Origin: Helianthus annuus
Lineage: Eukaryota > Streptophyta > Magnoliopsida > Asterales > Asteraceae
Length of the DNA: 64,000 nucleotides
Direction of reading: 5' to 3'
Assembly: GCF_002127325.2 (NCBI RefSeq)
Contig: NC_035433.2
Span: 128,968,695 to 129,032,694 of the forward strand
Below are positions 1 through 11,904 of this stretch, piece by piece. Numbering within the stretch: the stretch's first letter is position 1; the number at the start of each line of letters is the position of its first letter. The translations under genes were made by a program, and so were the position numbers. The notes beneath the pieces are model-generated. The model saw only the letters and a list, made by a program, of their open reading frames with translations, was not told the origin of the DNA and made no database searches.

Positions 1-1080
1 CTTTCTGTATTTGTAATCTTTCTTATTATCCATGGAAAACAGTTTGTTATAACTTTCTACTCTTGTGTACTCATTTAATTCCGTAAATTTCCTATGCTTA
101 TACAAAATTCGTTCATACTTGTTCTTCAAAGCATACTAAGAGCATCTCAGATCCTAACACAAGAAATTCGGGAAAACTTGTATCGAATTATTAAATAATA
201 GGAAACCCGATCTTCAATGGTTGAAACCATTCGGGTCTCCGTGTACGATGATAGAACCTGACCAAAAATTTAGGGCAAAAGCTATTGAGGGGTATTTCGT
301 GAGGTATGCAAATCCGTTAAAATGAGTGTATCTTCTGAGTATCAGTTGTATAGTTCAAGCTTAACATGTTAAATGTCAGCAGTATACCACTCATACACAA
401 AAATAGGGGAGCCATGGTTTTTGACTATGAGAGTCTATGTAAATCATTAAATCTGCCCCCAGAACCAACAGATGAAGAAATAGCTCGCTCATCATTTCTT
501 AGACCGATGGTTGTCACACCGACACAATCTAGTTCAACAAGTTCTGTCAATGAAGCTCTAGTACTTCTCACGATGTTCAAAAAGTTCAAGGCCCCACTAA
601 GAATGATGTTGATTCAGATAGTTCAGATTTGAGTAAATTACTTTTTGAGTACTTGTATTTTAGTGCTTTTAACCATTTGAGTACAAAATCAAATTGTTTA
701 ACGCCCTGAGTCCCTAGACGCTTTTTTTTATAACCACTTGAGTCATTTTGAGTCCAAATTTTAACCTTTTGAGTCCAATTTTTGTTTAATAAAATTGGAC
801 TCAAAACGTTATAAAATTAATGGCTAGGGACTCAGGACGTTAAACTTTTTAATTTTGGAGTCAAATGGTTAAAACCACTAAAACACAGAGACTCAAAAAA
901 TAATTTACTCTTCAGATTTTGAAGATACCAACAATAAGGAAACATTATCAACATCCGATGATGAACCACAAGAAGAGGTTCAACAAGAGGCTCAAGTAAT
1001 CCCCTAAGATCAATGAAATCTATTGCACCCGGTGTCAAGAAGTACCCAATACCCCAAAGATTGCTTTGTGAAATGTATTA
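1..1080 (+). pseudogene. Decayed Ty1/copia polyprotein fragment, split by a MITE
   Basis: A reading frame over about 190-355 has the stretch that follows the integrase core in copia polyproteins: a PFGSP box, then KFRAKAIEGYFVRYANP, matching the family pattern FG(C/S)P...KF.AKA.EG.FVGYS. An in-frame stop follows at about 322. A further 88-codon frame (366-632) continues the acidic linker before the reverse transcriptase. Linker-like sequence resumes after the MITE (631-910) to about 1080. No LTR, catalytic integrase or reverse transcriptase is visible. The first 180 bases hold nothing I recognise. This is a dead remnant. Confidence 0.6.
631..910. mobile_element. MULE-type MITE (280 bp) in the copia remnant
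   Basis: The two ends are inverted copies over about 60 bp: GAGTAAATTA..TTTTTGAGT at 631 and its complement ending at 910, both with the block TTTTAACCATTTGA. It is flanked by a perfect 9-bp direct repeat TTCAGATTT (622-630 and 911-919), the duplication size of Mutator-like elements. It has no coding capacity. Confidence 0.85.
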
Positions 1081-1900
1081 TGTATGTAAGGAAGCCAAAA
1101 GTGTGTTAAAAGCAACAATTGTAAGCTCTATGCACACATTATCTTGCATGCTATTTTTTTATTTTATTTAATATAATAGCTCCTAATTTGATCCGTGAAG
1201 TGAACGTGCGCCCAAAACACACTTAAATACCTGCGGCAACGCGCCGGAATTCCCACCAGTAACATTAAATAACCAAAAATGGTATTTTTATCCGAAGAGA
1301 CAAATCCTAACATCTAAACCAAATACCTGCGACAACACACCGGAATTCACACTAGGTAATTAGATGAATATCGGTGAGACCTTGTAGTTCGCCTAGGGTG
1401 TTACAAACAGGGTATCCAACGCGTTGTTTTCTTGTATTTTAGCCCCTCAAATTGTTGTGTGTAGAATAGTTTAAATGAATGTAATAAAAAATATATAATG
1501 ACCCACACATTCACACAATAGCAATGATATCAATATCTCTACAAGACCTTTATTTATTTTCTTGTGTGTCATTCCTAAGGACAAGAAGGAAGTTCAAAAG
1601 ACAGCATTTCGACCGCATCGTGTGTTGCGTAATGCTACAGAATTCCGAGATGGCTACAAACTTAAGCACTTGTAGAGATAGAACTAAACATGTAACAACA
1701 CGTCCTGTATGGTTAAAATAACATATCTTTCCACATAAATGAAAGAACTAAAAAACTTTAATTATTACACAATAAACTTACCTTGTAAACTGCTAACAAC
1801 TTCCACCATGGGTTTTTAGTGGATTCAGATATTATGGTCTCAGTTTACAAAATTTTCATTTTAATTCTCATGTGGATTATGTAGGAAGGTACCAACATAA
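1081..1900. other. Non-coding stretch with a short tandem duplication
   Basis: No gene is supported. A unit beginning AAATACCTGCGGCAACGC occurs at about 1222-1262 and again at about 1317-1358, giving a degenerate repeat of ~95-bp period. The rest is AT-rich and featureless to me. Confidence 0.4.
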
Positions 1901-2216
1901 GACTATAGGGTATGGTGAGGTTAGTCTTCAAAGAGACCACCCGCCACGTAGGCGTCACCTCACCAAGGGTGGAGGACCATCCCCTTGGGGACTACCCAAG
2001 AGTGTGGAAGACTACCGAACCCCACAATAAAAATCAATATAATATAATATATAATAAAGGGGGAGAGAGAGAGAGAGAAGTCAGAGGGGCCCACCACATT
2101 GGCTCGTCTCCAACGTCTTGGAGAGGCCGGCAGCGACGCGACGGAGCAACCGGGGGCGGTGTGCGACGACCCGGGACGGAGGCGACGGGGGGAGACAAGG
2201 CCCATACCGGGCGGTC
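1901..2216. mobile_element. Tourist-like (PIF/Harbinger) MITE, TSD TAA
   Basis: This is a 316-bp unit flanked by TAA on both sides (1898-1900, 2217-2219). Its ends are imperfect inverted repeats: GACTATAGGGTATGG at the left, and GACCGCCCGGTATGG reading inward from the right, sharing GAC and GGTATGG. The 3-bp TAA/TTA target is typical of PIF/Harbinger. The right half is GC-rich and the open frames across it are chance. Confidence 0.7.
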
Positions 2217-2459
2217 TAAGAGCAGCACTTGCAAGTAACAATGTAGTCAAGGTATTTATGATCACATGTCACCAAATTTCTAAGAAACATTTTTATTAAA
2301 ACAAGTTTCGACTTGTTTAACCGATCAAAGAGTTCAAAGTCTAAATTTTTTTGAGCTCCCAACCAAAGCCGAGCTGAAAACAGTGCTTGATAAAGTTGTT
2401 GATTTCTTCGGTGATGCCAAAGAGTCATTCAGGAAATTGACTGATTTGCGTGGAGGTCG
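2217..2459 (+). other. Unassigned stretch with possible coding scrap
   Basis: Bases about 2343-2465 translate without a stop into a charged peptide containing KAELKTVLDKVVDFFGD. I do not recognise it. It could be a gene scrap carried by a transposon or part of a rearranged LINE. Nothing else is seen here. Confidence 0.2.
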
Positions 2460-2978
2460 GAGATGGATAGACTTCCTATAGTGGAGGCGTTAAAGAAGAG
2501 AAACACTGTTGTTAGCTCGGATGGATGCGTTTTTCGCGGTTGTAGGCAAGAGACTTCAGACCATTTATTTTCGGGTTGCATGGTGGTTTGGCAATAGGTT
2601 TGTAATTGGTGTAAAATCGCTAATACTTTTGGCTTCTCGGTTAGGGACCTGTTGGAGTTACAGAATTATATTGGTCTCGGAGAGCTCAGGAAGAAAGTTG
2701 TTTATGACATTATCATCTTAGCATGTCGGTGCATTTGGAATTCTTGAAACGAGAAGATTTTTTCGAATAAAGACCGGAGAATTGAAGACATCACGAGTAG
2801 AATTAAATCTTATGGTTTTCTATGTTTCAAGAATAGATCTAAATATAAATCTACTTCATGAAACAATTGGTGTATATTTTGACTTTGTTTGATTCCGTTG
2901 TAGTCCCCTGTTGTACTGTCCTCGCATGTTTGTGAGGCGATGGTTTCTGATTGAAGTATACGTTTCGAAAAAAAAGAA
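2460..2978 (+). mobile_element. 5'-truncated L1-type LINE 3' end
   Basis: The frame at about 2461-2600 reads LPIVEALKKRN followed by CRQETSDHLFSGC, the zinc-binding C-terminal domain (zf-RVT, C....ET..HLF..C) of plant L1 reverse transcriptases. Frameshifts and stops follow. A short 3' UTR ends at CGTTTCG followed by A8 at about 2967-2978, as expected of an inserted polyadenylated LINE end. The endonuclease and polymerase parts are absent. Confidence 0.65.
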
Positions 2979-3292
2979 TAAAGGACATGTGATTCACTGG
3001 ACAATGTCACAAACAAATTACAAAAGCAGGTTTCACACCCAAATTTTTTTGTGTTCAATATTGTCAATCAAGGCCGGCTCTTGGGCCGGCCAACCCGTGT
3101 TGTCGCTCGAGGCCCAAATTTTCAAAGGGCCCGAAAGGTTTCTATAACCTTTAAAATATATACTAAATTATATATTTAATATATGAATCCACTTATTATG
3201 TAACAAAGTGTTGGTGGTGGAGTGGAAAAACCATCTCAAGATAATGTAAAAGTCTCAAGTTCAAGTTTTGTTACTATCTCAAAAAAGTGTTT
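2926..3292 (+). repeat. Direct duplication, copy 1 (of 6648-7010)
   Basis: From ATGTTTGTGAGGCGATGG this segment matches 6648 onward for about 350 bp. It contains the LINE 3' end, a GGCCGGC-rich piece resembling a hAT-type end, and a tRNA-SINE-like block. The match fades near 3270, just before the LTR unit at 3293. Confidence 0.85.
3205..3290 (+). repeat. tRNA-like SINE remnant
   Basis: The sequence has a box A-like GGTGGTGGAGTGG and, about 45 bp on, a box B-like AAGTTCAAG. The same block is present at 6931-6990 in the second copy of the duplication. It is degenerate and lacks a poly(A) tail. Confidence 0.35.
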
Positions 3293-6200
3293 TGTTACGC
3301 CCTAATTCGTATTTGTCAAAAGTCGCAGCGGAAACACGTACCATAAAATTTCTTTCACTATAAATACCTCAACTTATTTAAGATTTAACTTTAACACAGT
3401 TCTTTCTCATAAATCCGTCATCCTCTTATTTACTAGTTAAAAACATAGCTTATGTTTACTACATTATGTACATAAACGTTTCCGTACAATCTCTCTAGTG
3501 ACTCGATCTTCGATCTCCAATCCTTGGATATCCTCATGACTGGTACTACCTGCGCTCACCACATAAAATTTCACATCATTAGTACGCGTTATAAACATAC
3601 AAGGTTTGTTCACGTTTACTTCTCGTTTCGTTAACTCTTGACATCCCAGCTTTCCCATCCTGATCATATGATCCGTAGTGAGACTTCTTTGGTATTCCTG
3701 CGTTACACTTCATTCACCAAGCACGCAACTATTACCGTTAGTACTCAATTTCATTAGATGCATGCGTACATACCTTTCATACAAACTGATACATACCTTT
3801 ACGGTCACAAATAGCAACTGTCCTACATACGTACCTGCATACATACGTACGTACCTACATACGTGCATACCTAATTACATCCATTCCTACCTACCTACAT
3901 ACATACCTACATTCATACATACATACATTCATACATACATACATACATGCATACATATATACATACATACATACATACTTATTACGTGCCTTCACACAAA
4001 CCTACATACGTGCATACCTTCGTGTATGGATCCCCTCGTGAGCCCATATTCATCTAAACGCATACATACGTTCTACCTACCTACACACCAACATACATAC
4101 ATTTAAACGCAAAAGACATTCATACGTATATACCTTTCTTACATCTTTACATCCACGCATATGCTTATGCCTATCTTTATGCATACGTACATGCACCTCT
4201 ACATACATACATACCCTTCCTATATCGTTACGTACATGCATACACTCGTACATATCTTTATACATGCATACATACACATCTACATACGTACATACTTTAA
4301 CAAACACGTACTAGATCACGCGTACCTCTTACATAATCATACATCATTAACATGGGTCTTAGACTTAGCTTTATAGCCCATAAACATCTAAGGAACCATC
4401 AAAATCATGTTTGGAAAGTCCACCGTAGTCCACGGATATCAAACCGAAGCCCACGGTACATAAATTAACTTAAATAACAAGATTTCAGCTTTTGGGACTT
4501 GGGAAGGCCGTCGCCGACGCCCCTAGGGCCGTCGGCGACGGGCCTTGCATTTACCCGTAGCCCAAAAACCCGTAGACAGGTAATTAACCCGTCAGCACAA
4601 AAACTGGTTTTCTAGAGCCCGTCGGCGACGCCCCCATGCCCGTCGGCGACGCCCTCTAGATTTTGCATTTTTCTGCAGCTCCGTTTCGTCGTCCGTACGC
4701 ACTAAAACGCGCATAACTTTTGAACCGTTTACCCGTTTAACCTCCCGTTTCTTCCTACATGCTTGTAAATTCATATTCTATCATATGAACTTAAAATCCC
4801 ACATCCGGATTAAGGAAATTCTTATCTTACGCTCTATTGACTTATTGTCATTTCCTAATTATTTGACCTGTTATGGGTGTTTGCGCATTAATTGATCTAA
4901 GACTAGCAAAACCATACTTCCCACTTCCATACTTGTCCAAAACATTACACTAATCGTATAACTTGTTTCTAAACCACTTATTAAAATGGTTTGCCCAAAA
5001 TACCCATCAAGGGCATTTTGGTCAACTTAATCCCATCCTTTACGACATAAGCCTACGACACATATTTGACCTCAACCATCATGTTTAATTAATCAAAACG
5101 CCATATCACCTAACCGAACATAAGAAGTGATTACAGAATCACTTACCTTATACGTCCGTGCTCGTATCCGATTCCTCGCCTTTTCTTGACTCGTTATCCT
5201 TTCATGCTTGAGTTCGTCACGACGTGATTCCTATACTTTCATTTCATCGAAACCACGCTCATATTAGCATACTCATTTGTACATGTAACAATCATATCAT
5301 CCGCATAATTCATACTTAACTTTCCATAGTCATTACTATCAAACATTAAAACATCTAATCAACTTCATATCCTTTCCAACACACATAATTCATCGGGTAA
5401 TCCAAATTAACACATATTTACCTATTCTTACCAACAACGATTTTCGCTAACATGCATATGACATAATTTGTCAACCACGATATTTAATATCTTCGAAATC
5501 CAAATTCATTATCACACATAATACATAATTAATGCCCACATACTCATATCTTCATAACGCTACATTTGACAACCATGTCTTATAAAAATCAAATTAGCAT
5601 AATCCTAGCATCATCCTTGGTTAGTGAGGTTATATGCTATGTATATTTAGTACATGTTCACTTTTAACTGTAATTAAGGGACTAGTAGACCACATAGCAA
5701 CCTCACCCGTTCAAACACAATGTACAAGCTCCTAATGCATAAATTTGACCAACATATACCTTCAACCCGAATTCATGTACGAATTCCATCTAAGGCACAT
5801 TTTTCAAGTTAGTAAACTACTACTTTCATCACAATCGCTTTTTATACATATAAACTTACAACTTGCATACAATTTCACTTTCTAACTTCATCTAGCAATT
5901 TCATCGAACACTTGGCGTGCGCACTAACATTTAAGCACATTGTACAAGCAATTTAAGCATATTCTCCCCACATTCACCTCATGAATCCTTTTATTCAAAC
6001 AAGATCACATTTTCAACTTCATCATATTACTATCAAAACCTAATACGTAACACATGCATCAACATAATCAAAATAATCCATATACACATGCTCATCATAA
6101 TCATTATCATACTCATAAACATGGGTTTCATTCTAAATCACTAGATAACTAAAACTTAACTAAGATTCAGCTTAAACATGATAACATTAGCAAGATTTCA

Positions 6201-6648
6201 TCATGATTTAGATCAAACCCACGAATTTAACAAAACCCACTCCTTGGTTGTTCATCAAAACTGAAAATTAAGACTTACCTTGGCTAGAACTTGCTTAGAT
6301 AATCACTATTTCGACTCATGCAAGTTCGAACTCAGCCCAATTCGCATCCAATTTCGTTGATTAGGGTTCATGAGGGGTTTCCCCCTTTCTTTCTCTTCTC
6401 TGATCGAACACACACACGCCCAGGTGTGTGTGTTTGGGGGTTTTTATTTTTGTTTTATATTTAGACTTTCCCTTTATTCAAAAACCACCCCTCATGTTTG
6501 TTACTTGCTCATTATTTAACTCAATTTCATAACCTATTTGTTTTAACCAAGTTTTTAACTAGGTTTAATAACCTAGTTATTCCATTCCTTTCTTTTAAAC
6601 GTGATAACATACTAATAGCTAACGAACTCGAGTTTTTGGGGTGTTACA
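3293..6648. mobile_element. Large solo LTR-like unit (3.36 kb)
   Basis: It begins TGTTACGCCC and ends GGGGTGTTACA, so it has TG...CA termini, and TGTTT flanks both sides (3288-3292, 6649-6653). No reading frame for gag, protease or polymerase is present. Start and end resemble the second unit at 50597-53845 (TGTAACGCCC...GGGGTGTTACA), and interior blocks such as CATCCGGATTAA are shared. I infer a solo LTR of a Ty3/gypsy family with very long LTRs. A non-coding LARD element is the alternative. Strand cannot be set. Confidence 0.7.
3750..4320 (+). repeat. Degenerate (ACAT)n / TACATACGTACA array inside the LTR
   Basis: This is a long run of ACAT and ACGT tetramers, densest at 3825-3985 and 4080-4300. 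The translated Tyr-Ile-His-Thr strings are by-products of the repeat, not genes. Confidence 0.9.
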
Positions 6649-7010
6649 TGTTTGTGAGGTGATGGTTTCTGAATGAAGTATACGTTTCGAAAAAAAAAGA
6701 ATAAAGGACATGTTATTCACTGGACAATGTCACAAACAAATTACAAAAGCAGGTTTCACACCCAAATTTTTTTTGTGTTCAATACTGTCAATCACGGCTG
6801 GCTCTTAAACCGGTCAACCCGTGCCATCGCTCGAGGCCTAAATTTTCAAACGGCCCAAAAGGTTTCTATAAGCTTTTAAGTATATACTTAATTATATATT
6901 TAAAATATGAATCCACTTATTATCTAAAAAATGTTGGTGGTGGAGTAAAAAAACCATCTCAAGATAATATAAAAGTCTCAAGTTAAAGTCTTGTTTTCAT
7001 TTCCTCTTTA
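6648..7010 (+). repeat. Direct duplication, copy 2 (of 2926-3292)
   Basis: It repeats copy 1 from ATGTTTGTGAGG(T)GATGG to about 6990 with scattered substitutions. It then continues into sequence missing from copy 1 (GAGCCCTAAATTG, ~7050). Copy 2 starts exactly where the LTR unit ends. Confidence 0.85.
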
Positions 7011-7561
7011 CTATAATTTTGGGCATAATTCTTTTTTGTTGCCCGAGCCCTAAATTGTTTTGAGAGTTCTCAGGGATGTCAATAGTACATAATCGTTGTT
7101 AATCGTTATGTCCCTTCAAACGTTGAATGATTATTTCTTTCATACAAACCGATTACAGACACAATGAAGATCCTGCAAGCACAACGACGAAACTCAAACA
7201 TTTAAACTGGCAAGCTGAAAATTTTAGAAATTAATACACTAAGTTCTTTTGTTTCCTTTTTGTTTCTTGTTTGTTCGTGTGTTTCTCCCAGTTTCTTGCT
7301 GTCTCTTTATATTTATATATAAAGTGATTTGCCGTTAAAAAAAATGCATTAAGTTCTTACAATAAGAAGACGAAACATACATAATATTTTTCCAAGCTAA
7401 TGGGCTAAACGACACACCTCGAAAGATAAAATTAGGGGTCGAGACCCCCCCTCGCTCATGTGCATGCACAACTAACATTGAATCCTGGATTAGCTTTTAT
7501 TAACGGTTGCCACTTAGTAGACCGTTAACTTAAAAAACATAAATAAATTAATTACACATAA
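7011..7561. other. Intergenic stretch, nothing recognised
   Basis: The start completes the hAT-like piece of duplication copy 2 (to about 7076). Beyond that I see no gene, structured RNA or element ends. Confidence 0.4.
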
Positions 7562-7872
7562 GGCCACACGGGGCGGTCCCGTGATGGCCATGTATAACGA
7601 GTTATGGGCTTTTGCTACACCGCCGCCACCACTTGAAAACGCGTGGTAAAATAAACGCGTTACCACCAACACGCGTTGAAGTTTTGAGTTTTATAGGGTA
7701 TGACTTGTACATTGTGCATTAATACTTGTATATTGGAATCCCCATCACTAGTGATTCCACCCCTCCTACATTTCTATCACTAGTGATGGAAATTGGATTG
7801 ATGACATGGCATTAGTTGATTGGATAGTGGGAGTGATGGAATCCATCACTAGTGATTCCACCCCTAGTCCCC
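7562..7872. mobile_element. Tourist-like MITE, TSD TAA
   Basis: A 311-bp unit flanked by TAA (7559-7561 and 7873-7875). The left end is GGCCACACGGGGCGG; the right end reads inward GGGGACTAGGGGTGG, 11 of 15 matching. Inside are ACGCGT motifs and repeated ATCACTAGTGAT palindromes. The interior phrases GAGTGATGG and TTGATGAC(A/G)TGGC recur in 17684-18010, so the two look like one family. Confidence 0.75.
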
Positions 7873-7875
7873 TAA

Positions 7876-8016
7876 GCCAAGTGGGGCTAGCTCACTTGGT
7901 AGAGGCTCTTGCGTCTTAGTGGGAGGTTTTAGGTTCAATCCTAAAGAAGGGTGAGTTATTTATAAATATAGTAGTTTGGGAGAGTAACCTTAGCCATTCA
8001 AAAAAAAAAAAAAAAA
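7876..8016 (+). mobile_element. tRNA-derived SINE
   Basis: About 140 bp with a clear RNA polymerase III box A (TAGCTCACTTGGTAGAGG, 7888-7905) and box B (GGTTCAATCC, 7932-7941) spaced as in tRNA genes, then a body and a poly(A) tail (8000-8016). It does not fold as a real tRNA past box B. It starts at the duplicated TAA of the preceding MITE. No clear target duplication was found. Confidence 0.8.
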
Positions 8017-8213
8017 TAGATACCCACTAGGCCGCTGACATGCCTGCAAAAGTAACATGTTTAGCTTACTACAACAATTAATTGGTAAACCCTTAAGACT
8101 TGTAATTTATTTTTATTTTTCTGTATACTTTAAGGCGCCAAACCTTAAGCATCATTTAATATTGCTTTTCATTAACTGTGAAGCGAAAGTAAAACAGGTT
8201 ACGTTGTACATCA

Positions 8214-9907
8214 TCATTGTTGATCCCCTGGATTCTTGTTGTTGGTTGGCACCAGTATTAAAGCTGTTTTTTTCCTAATAGCCAACCCGAAAATCTCTTC
8301 CAAATCAACATCAGTACTGGGCCCGGAGTGTTCCCAATTGAAATGGTGCAATAACTGAGCCAAAGCTAGCTGGACCGTAGCCAATCCAAATGCACTACCG
8401 GGACACCCTCGCCTTCCACTTCCAAATGGTAAAAACCGAAAGTCATGACCTTTAAAGTCAATATCCTTCCCCACAAACCTCTCAGGGTCATACACCAAAG
8501 GATTCTCCCACAAGTTTGGGTCACGTCCTATTGCATATGCATTGACCAAAACTCGGGTTTTTTCGGGCACGTCGTACCCATTCAGGGTGCATCTTTGCAT
8601 CGACTCTCGAGGAACCAGAAGCGGGGCTGCAGGGTGTAACCGCATAGTTTCCTTGATTACACATGTTAAGTAATGAAATTGGTGAAGATGGCGTTCTTCA
8701 ACCTCCCCTTTGCTTCCTACAATTCCTCTTATTTCATCTTGGGCTTTCTTCATTACTTTTGGATGTAGTACTAGTTCTGTCATTGCCCATTCCAGAGTTG
8801 CTGATGTTGTGTCTGTTCCTGCTACAAACATGTCCTGTAACAATCAATGTTGCATAAGGTACTAATTAATTTAAAAAAAAAAAAACCCGAAACCCACCAA
8901 ATTGGTTGTATAAAGTGGTGTTAAAAATTACTTGTTGGGATTCTCATGTATTTACAATTTTATATATTTTTATTAATTACTGAAGTGAAGAAACACGGAA
9001 TCACCGACAGATACATACATACCAGAACAAGAGCTTTAAGATTAGCATCAGTAATGGGAACCTCCAAATCATGCTGCTGTTGAACACGAAGCAAAACATC
9101 AACAAAGTCTTCTTTTCCTGGTTCAACTTTGTTCTTCAAGTGCTCATGTATTATATCATCACAAACCTCCGTCAAATCTTTTAAATTCTTCATCAACCTC
9201 CTCTTCATCCCACTCACCGTGTTAACCCACTCCAACTCGGGATAAAACTCGCCTAAACCAAACCCAGCAAACAACGCTTGAGTTTCACTCAGAACACTCA
9301 CCAAATTTTTCTTTTTCTCCCCGGGAACAAATCGTTTTCCAAACGCAACTCGACAAAGCATGTCGTTAGCCAACCGGAAAATTAACTCGCTCAAATCAGT
9401 TTCAACCCCTGAACGAGTTGACACAGCTTGAACCAACCGAGTCACTTCCTCGTTTCTAACGAGTTGGAACGAGTTGACTCGTTTTGGACTCAGTAACTCG
9501 GTGACACAAATTTTCCGGGCTTGGCGCCAATACGGGCCGTATTTCGAAAACGTGACGTCCGAGCAACCAAATGATAGGTATTGAGCGGAAATGAGTTGCG
9601 GGCGGTTTGCGAAAACGTGATCATGGGTTTTTAGGACTAGTTCAGCGAGTTGGGCTGACGATACAACGATTGTTGGGACTTGACCAAGTCGAAGGTAGAA
9701 AATGGGACCGAGTTGGTTGGCAAGACGGGCAAAGGCTTGGTGGGGCAGATCGGTAAGGTAGTGGAGGTGGCCGATGACAGGGAGTCCGGGCGGTGATGGT
9801 GGGAGATGGGTGGCCGAAGTTGAGGGTTTCCGGCACCGGAGAAAGTACGTAATGGTGGTAAAGGATACAAGGGACATGCAAACAACTGCAAAGGTAAAAT
9901 CGTCCAT
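8214..9907 (-). CDS. Cytochrome P450, CYP71-type, two exons
   Basis: Exon 1 is 9907-9023 (295 codons) and exon 2 is 8834-8214 (206 codons plus stop). The 188-bp phase-0 intron has GT (GTATGT) and AG (TTACAG) borders. The 501-residue product has the usual length for microsomal A-type P450s. Visible in order: an N-terminal membrane anchor (about 4-24), the proline-rich hinge PPSPPGLPVIGHL (~36-48), the I-helix oxygen-binding AGTDTTS (~300-306), the K-helix ExxR in KETMRLHP (E357, R360), DPERF (~411-415), and the haem loop FLPFGSGRRGCPG with ligand Cys439. The start chosen is the ATG giving MDDFTF; upstream in-frame codons would spoil the anchor. The family is ER-bound and uses NADPH-P450 reductase; the substrate cannot be told. 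CYP71 family is likely and a CYP71AU-like subfamily is a weak guess. I see no lesion. Confidence 0.92.
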
Positions 9908-10120
9908 TTTGAGTTGTTGATGAGAGAATACCTGTGTTGGTGACATATATTTTCTAATTGCAAATTTAATCAAATATTTTCATGGCTTTATAGCCTAATA
10001 GCATCCTACTGGTGTAATAAGACTTTGAAATCAATAGATTTTAGGTTCGATTCTCATAAGAGAGATTTTTCTCATATTTATTGAATTTGGCCATTGATCT
10101 AAATTTGCCTAATAAAAAAA
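9908..10120 (-). promoter_or_regulatory. Short P450 5' flank with a SINE-like piece
   Basis: Only about 210 bp separate the P450 start codon from the next transposon boundary. Within this, 9990-10110 has a box B-like GGTTCGATTCT and an upstream box A-like segment, so it is probably an old SINE on the plus strand. I cannot place a convincing TATA box, so the native promoter may be very short or displaced. Confidence 0.4.
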
Positions 10121-11647
10121 GAGAAAAATGCTCGGATAGTCGTTGTAGTTTGCTCATTTTTCACCTTTAGTCACTAACTTTAAAAAATTACACCCATAGT
10201 CCCCAATTTTTTTCCCGGATAGGCCCTGGCGTGAATGAATGTTAGTTTTTGGTGTTAGGTGCGTGTGAAATGACAAAATTGCCCTTAATATTAAACAAAA
10301 TAAATTAATTAGTTGGACCCACTTCTTCTAAAACAGTATAACACCACCCCCACCCCACCCCACCTTTCTCTGTCTTTCTTCTCTCTGGTTTCTCTCCCGA
10401 CAAAAACCACCATCACAAGTCCACCACCAATAACCTACAAACCTGCAATTAACCCCATTCCGGCGAGATTAAAAATTACCCTTCTTTTGCTCTACCAATT
10501 CACATGTGGCTCGGATGTTTGTCGGTTTGGAATATCTGCAACGCCTGGTGAGCAACAGAGTCAACTTTAAACAATTTGTTTCTGCATTTCAGATGGGAAA
10601 ACTATAGCAGGAACTACTAGATTCTAGTATGAACAAAGAAAAGAATATGATAAGATACAATGAAATTTGCATGACAGATTTGCTTGCAATTGATACAATG
10701 AAATTTGCATGACATAATAATTAATCAAACAAAAAAACCTAAAAATTAATCACAAAAACATAGTAAAACAAAACAATCAATATGCGATCACTAAAAACAT
10801 AATAAAACAAAACAATCAAGTAATTAGGGTGGGGGTATGGTTAATCACTCTAGGGTGATTGAGTGATTCTCTACTCAATAATATTATGCCATGTTAACTC
10901 CCCATTCCACTCCCAATTTTGCACTCAATCACTAGGTATGGACGTATGGTTAAACACCCACTCAAACACCCGATTTCTCTCTCCTCTCTCCTACTTTGAT
11001 TGGTTCTTCTCTCCTCTCTCCTCTCTCTCTCTCTCTCTCTCCTCCATCACTCTTCTCCATCATTCGGTGACTATTCACCAACTTTGCTCACTGATAACCC
11101 ACTCACCGAAACCAATCATCAACGCGGTATGGTCACCGCTCGGTGACACCCACTCACCGCATCACTCCCCGATAACCATACCCCCCACCTTTATGCAATT
11201 AACTACAGACGACCTGGATCAGGGCCTTTGGGAGCAGAAGCACAAGCTTATTGATTAGGGCAACCGGCATACGCATCAGATTTGCCGGCATCTTCAGATT
11301 TAGTAGAAGAAAGGTGTTTGATAAACGGCTGTCGTGGATGGTGGTGGTGGGGGTGGTGAAGAATTAGGAAGAAGAGGTGTGTTTGGATTGAAGATGAATC
11401 TGAACATGAGGAAGAAGACGTGTGTTTGGATTGAAGATGGTTATTGATTTAAAGTTTGTTTTTTAATACTAAGGGTATTTAGGTCATTTCACATCCACTT
11501 AACTGAAAAGACTAACCTCCATCCGCGTCAGGGACCATCCGGGAACAAAATTGAAAAAATTGAGGAGTATAGCTGTAATTTTAGAAATTTAGGGACTAAA
11601 AATGAAAAAAATGCCAAATCATAGGGACTCTCCGAACATTTAACTCT
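10121..11647. mobile_element. MULE-like non-autonomous element with long TIRs
   Basis: The left ~170 bp (GAGAAAAATGCTCGGATAGTC onward) and right ~170 bp (ending ACATTTAACTC) are imperfect inverted copies, sharing blocks such as AAATGAC and CCCGGAT(A/G)G(G/T)CC. They are flanked by TAAAAAAA (10113-10120, 11648-11655), an 8-9 bp duplication. The interior has C-rich and CT-rich tracts, no transposase, and a nested MITE. A 28-bp direct repeat GAAGAAGA.GTGTGTTTGG lies at about 11368 and 11411. Confidence 0.7.
10827..11190. mobile_element. Tourist-like MITE nested in the MULE-like element
   Basis: A 364-bp unit with TTA on both sides (10824-10826, 11191-11193). The left end is GGGTGGGGGTATGGTTA; the right end reads inward AGGTGGGGGGTATGGTTA. 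It contains a (CT)n microsatellite at about 10975-11045. Confidence 0.8.
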
Positions 11648-11904
11648 AAAAAAATTAATTATATTATTTTTATTTTTAAAACATAAAAAAGTCAACACTT
11701 CCTGATTTGACATTTACTTTAAAAAAAGACAAGCTTCTTGACGTTTAATTAAATTATTTTCTTCAAAATACTTAAACTATTTTTTTTTTATTTTAAATGT
11801 TCTCCAAAAGGCAATGCTTTGAACAGTAAGTAAAGGTTATAATAATAAATATAGTTTGTTTTAATTATTTTTATTATCTTTTTTATTTTTTAAGTTAAAT
11901 AAAT

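Noticed and set aside
1912..2265. Overlapping open frames on both strands
   Set aside because: They lie within a GC-rich MITE with clear ends; composition explains the lack of stops.
3820..4310. Periodic ACAT units that could be taken for a CRISPR-like or structured array, with a long Tyr-Ile-His-Thr frame
   Set aside because: It is a degenerate tetranucleotide microsatellite inside an LTR; there are no unique spacers, and the frame is a translation of the repeat.
7888..7960. Possible tRNA gene from box A and box B
   Set aside because: No acceptor or anticodon stem pairing, and a poly(A) tail follows; it is a SINE.
10975..11045. CT-rich tract as a promoter element of the P450
   Set aside because: It lies inside a nested MITE more than 1 kb from the start codon; no evidence of a promoter role.
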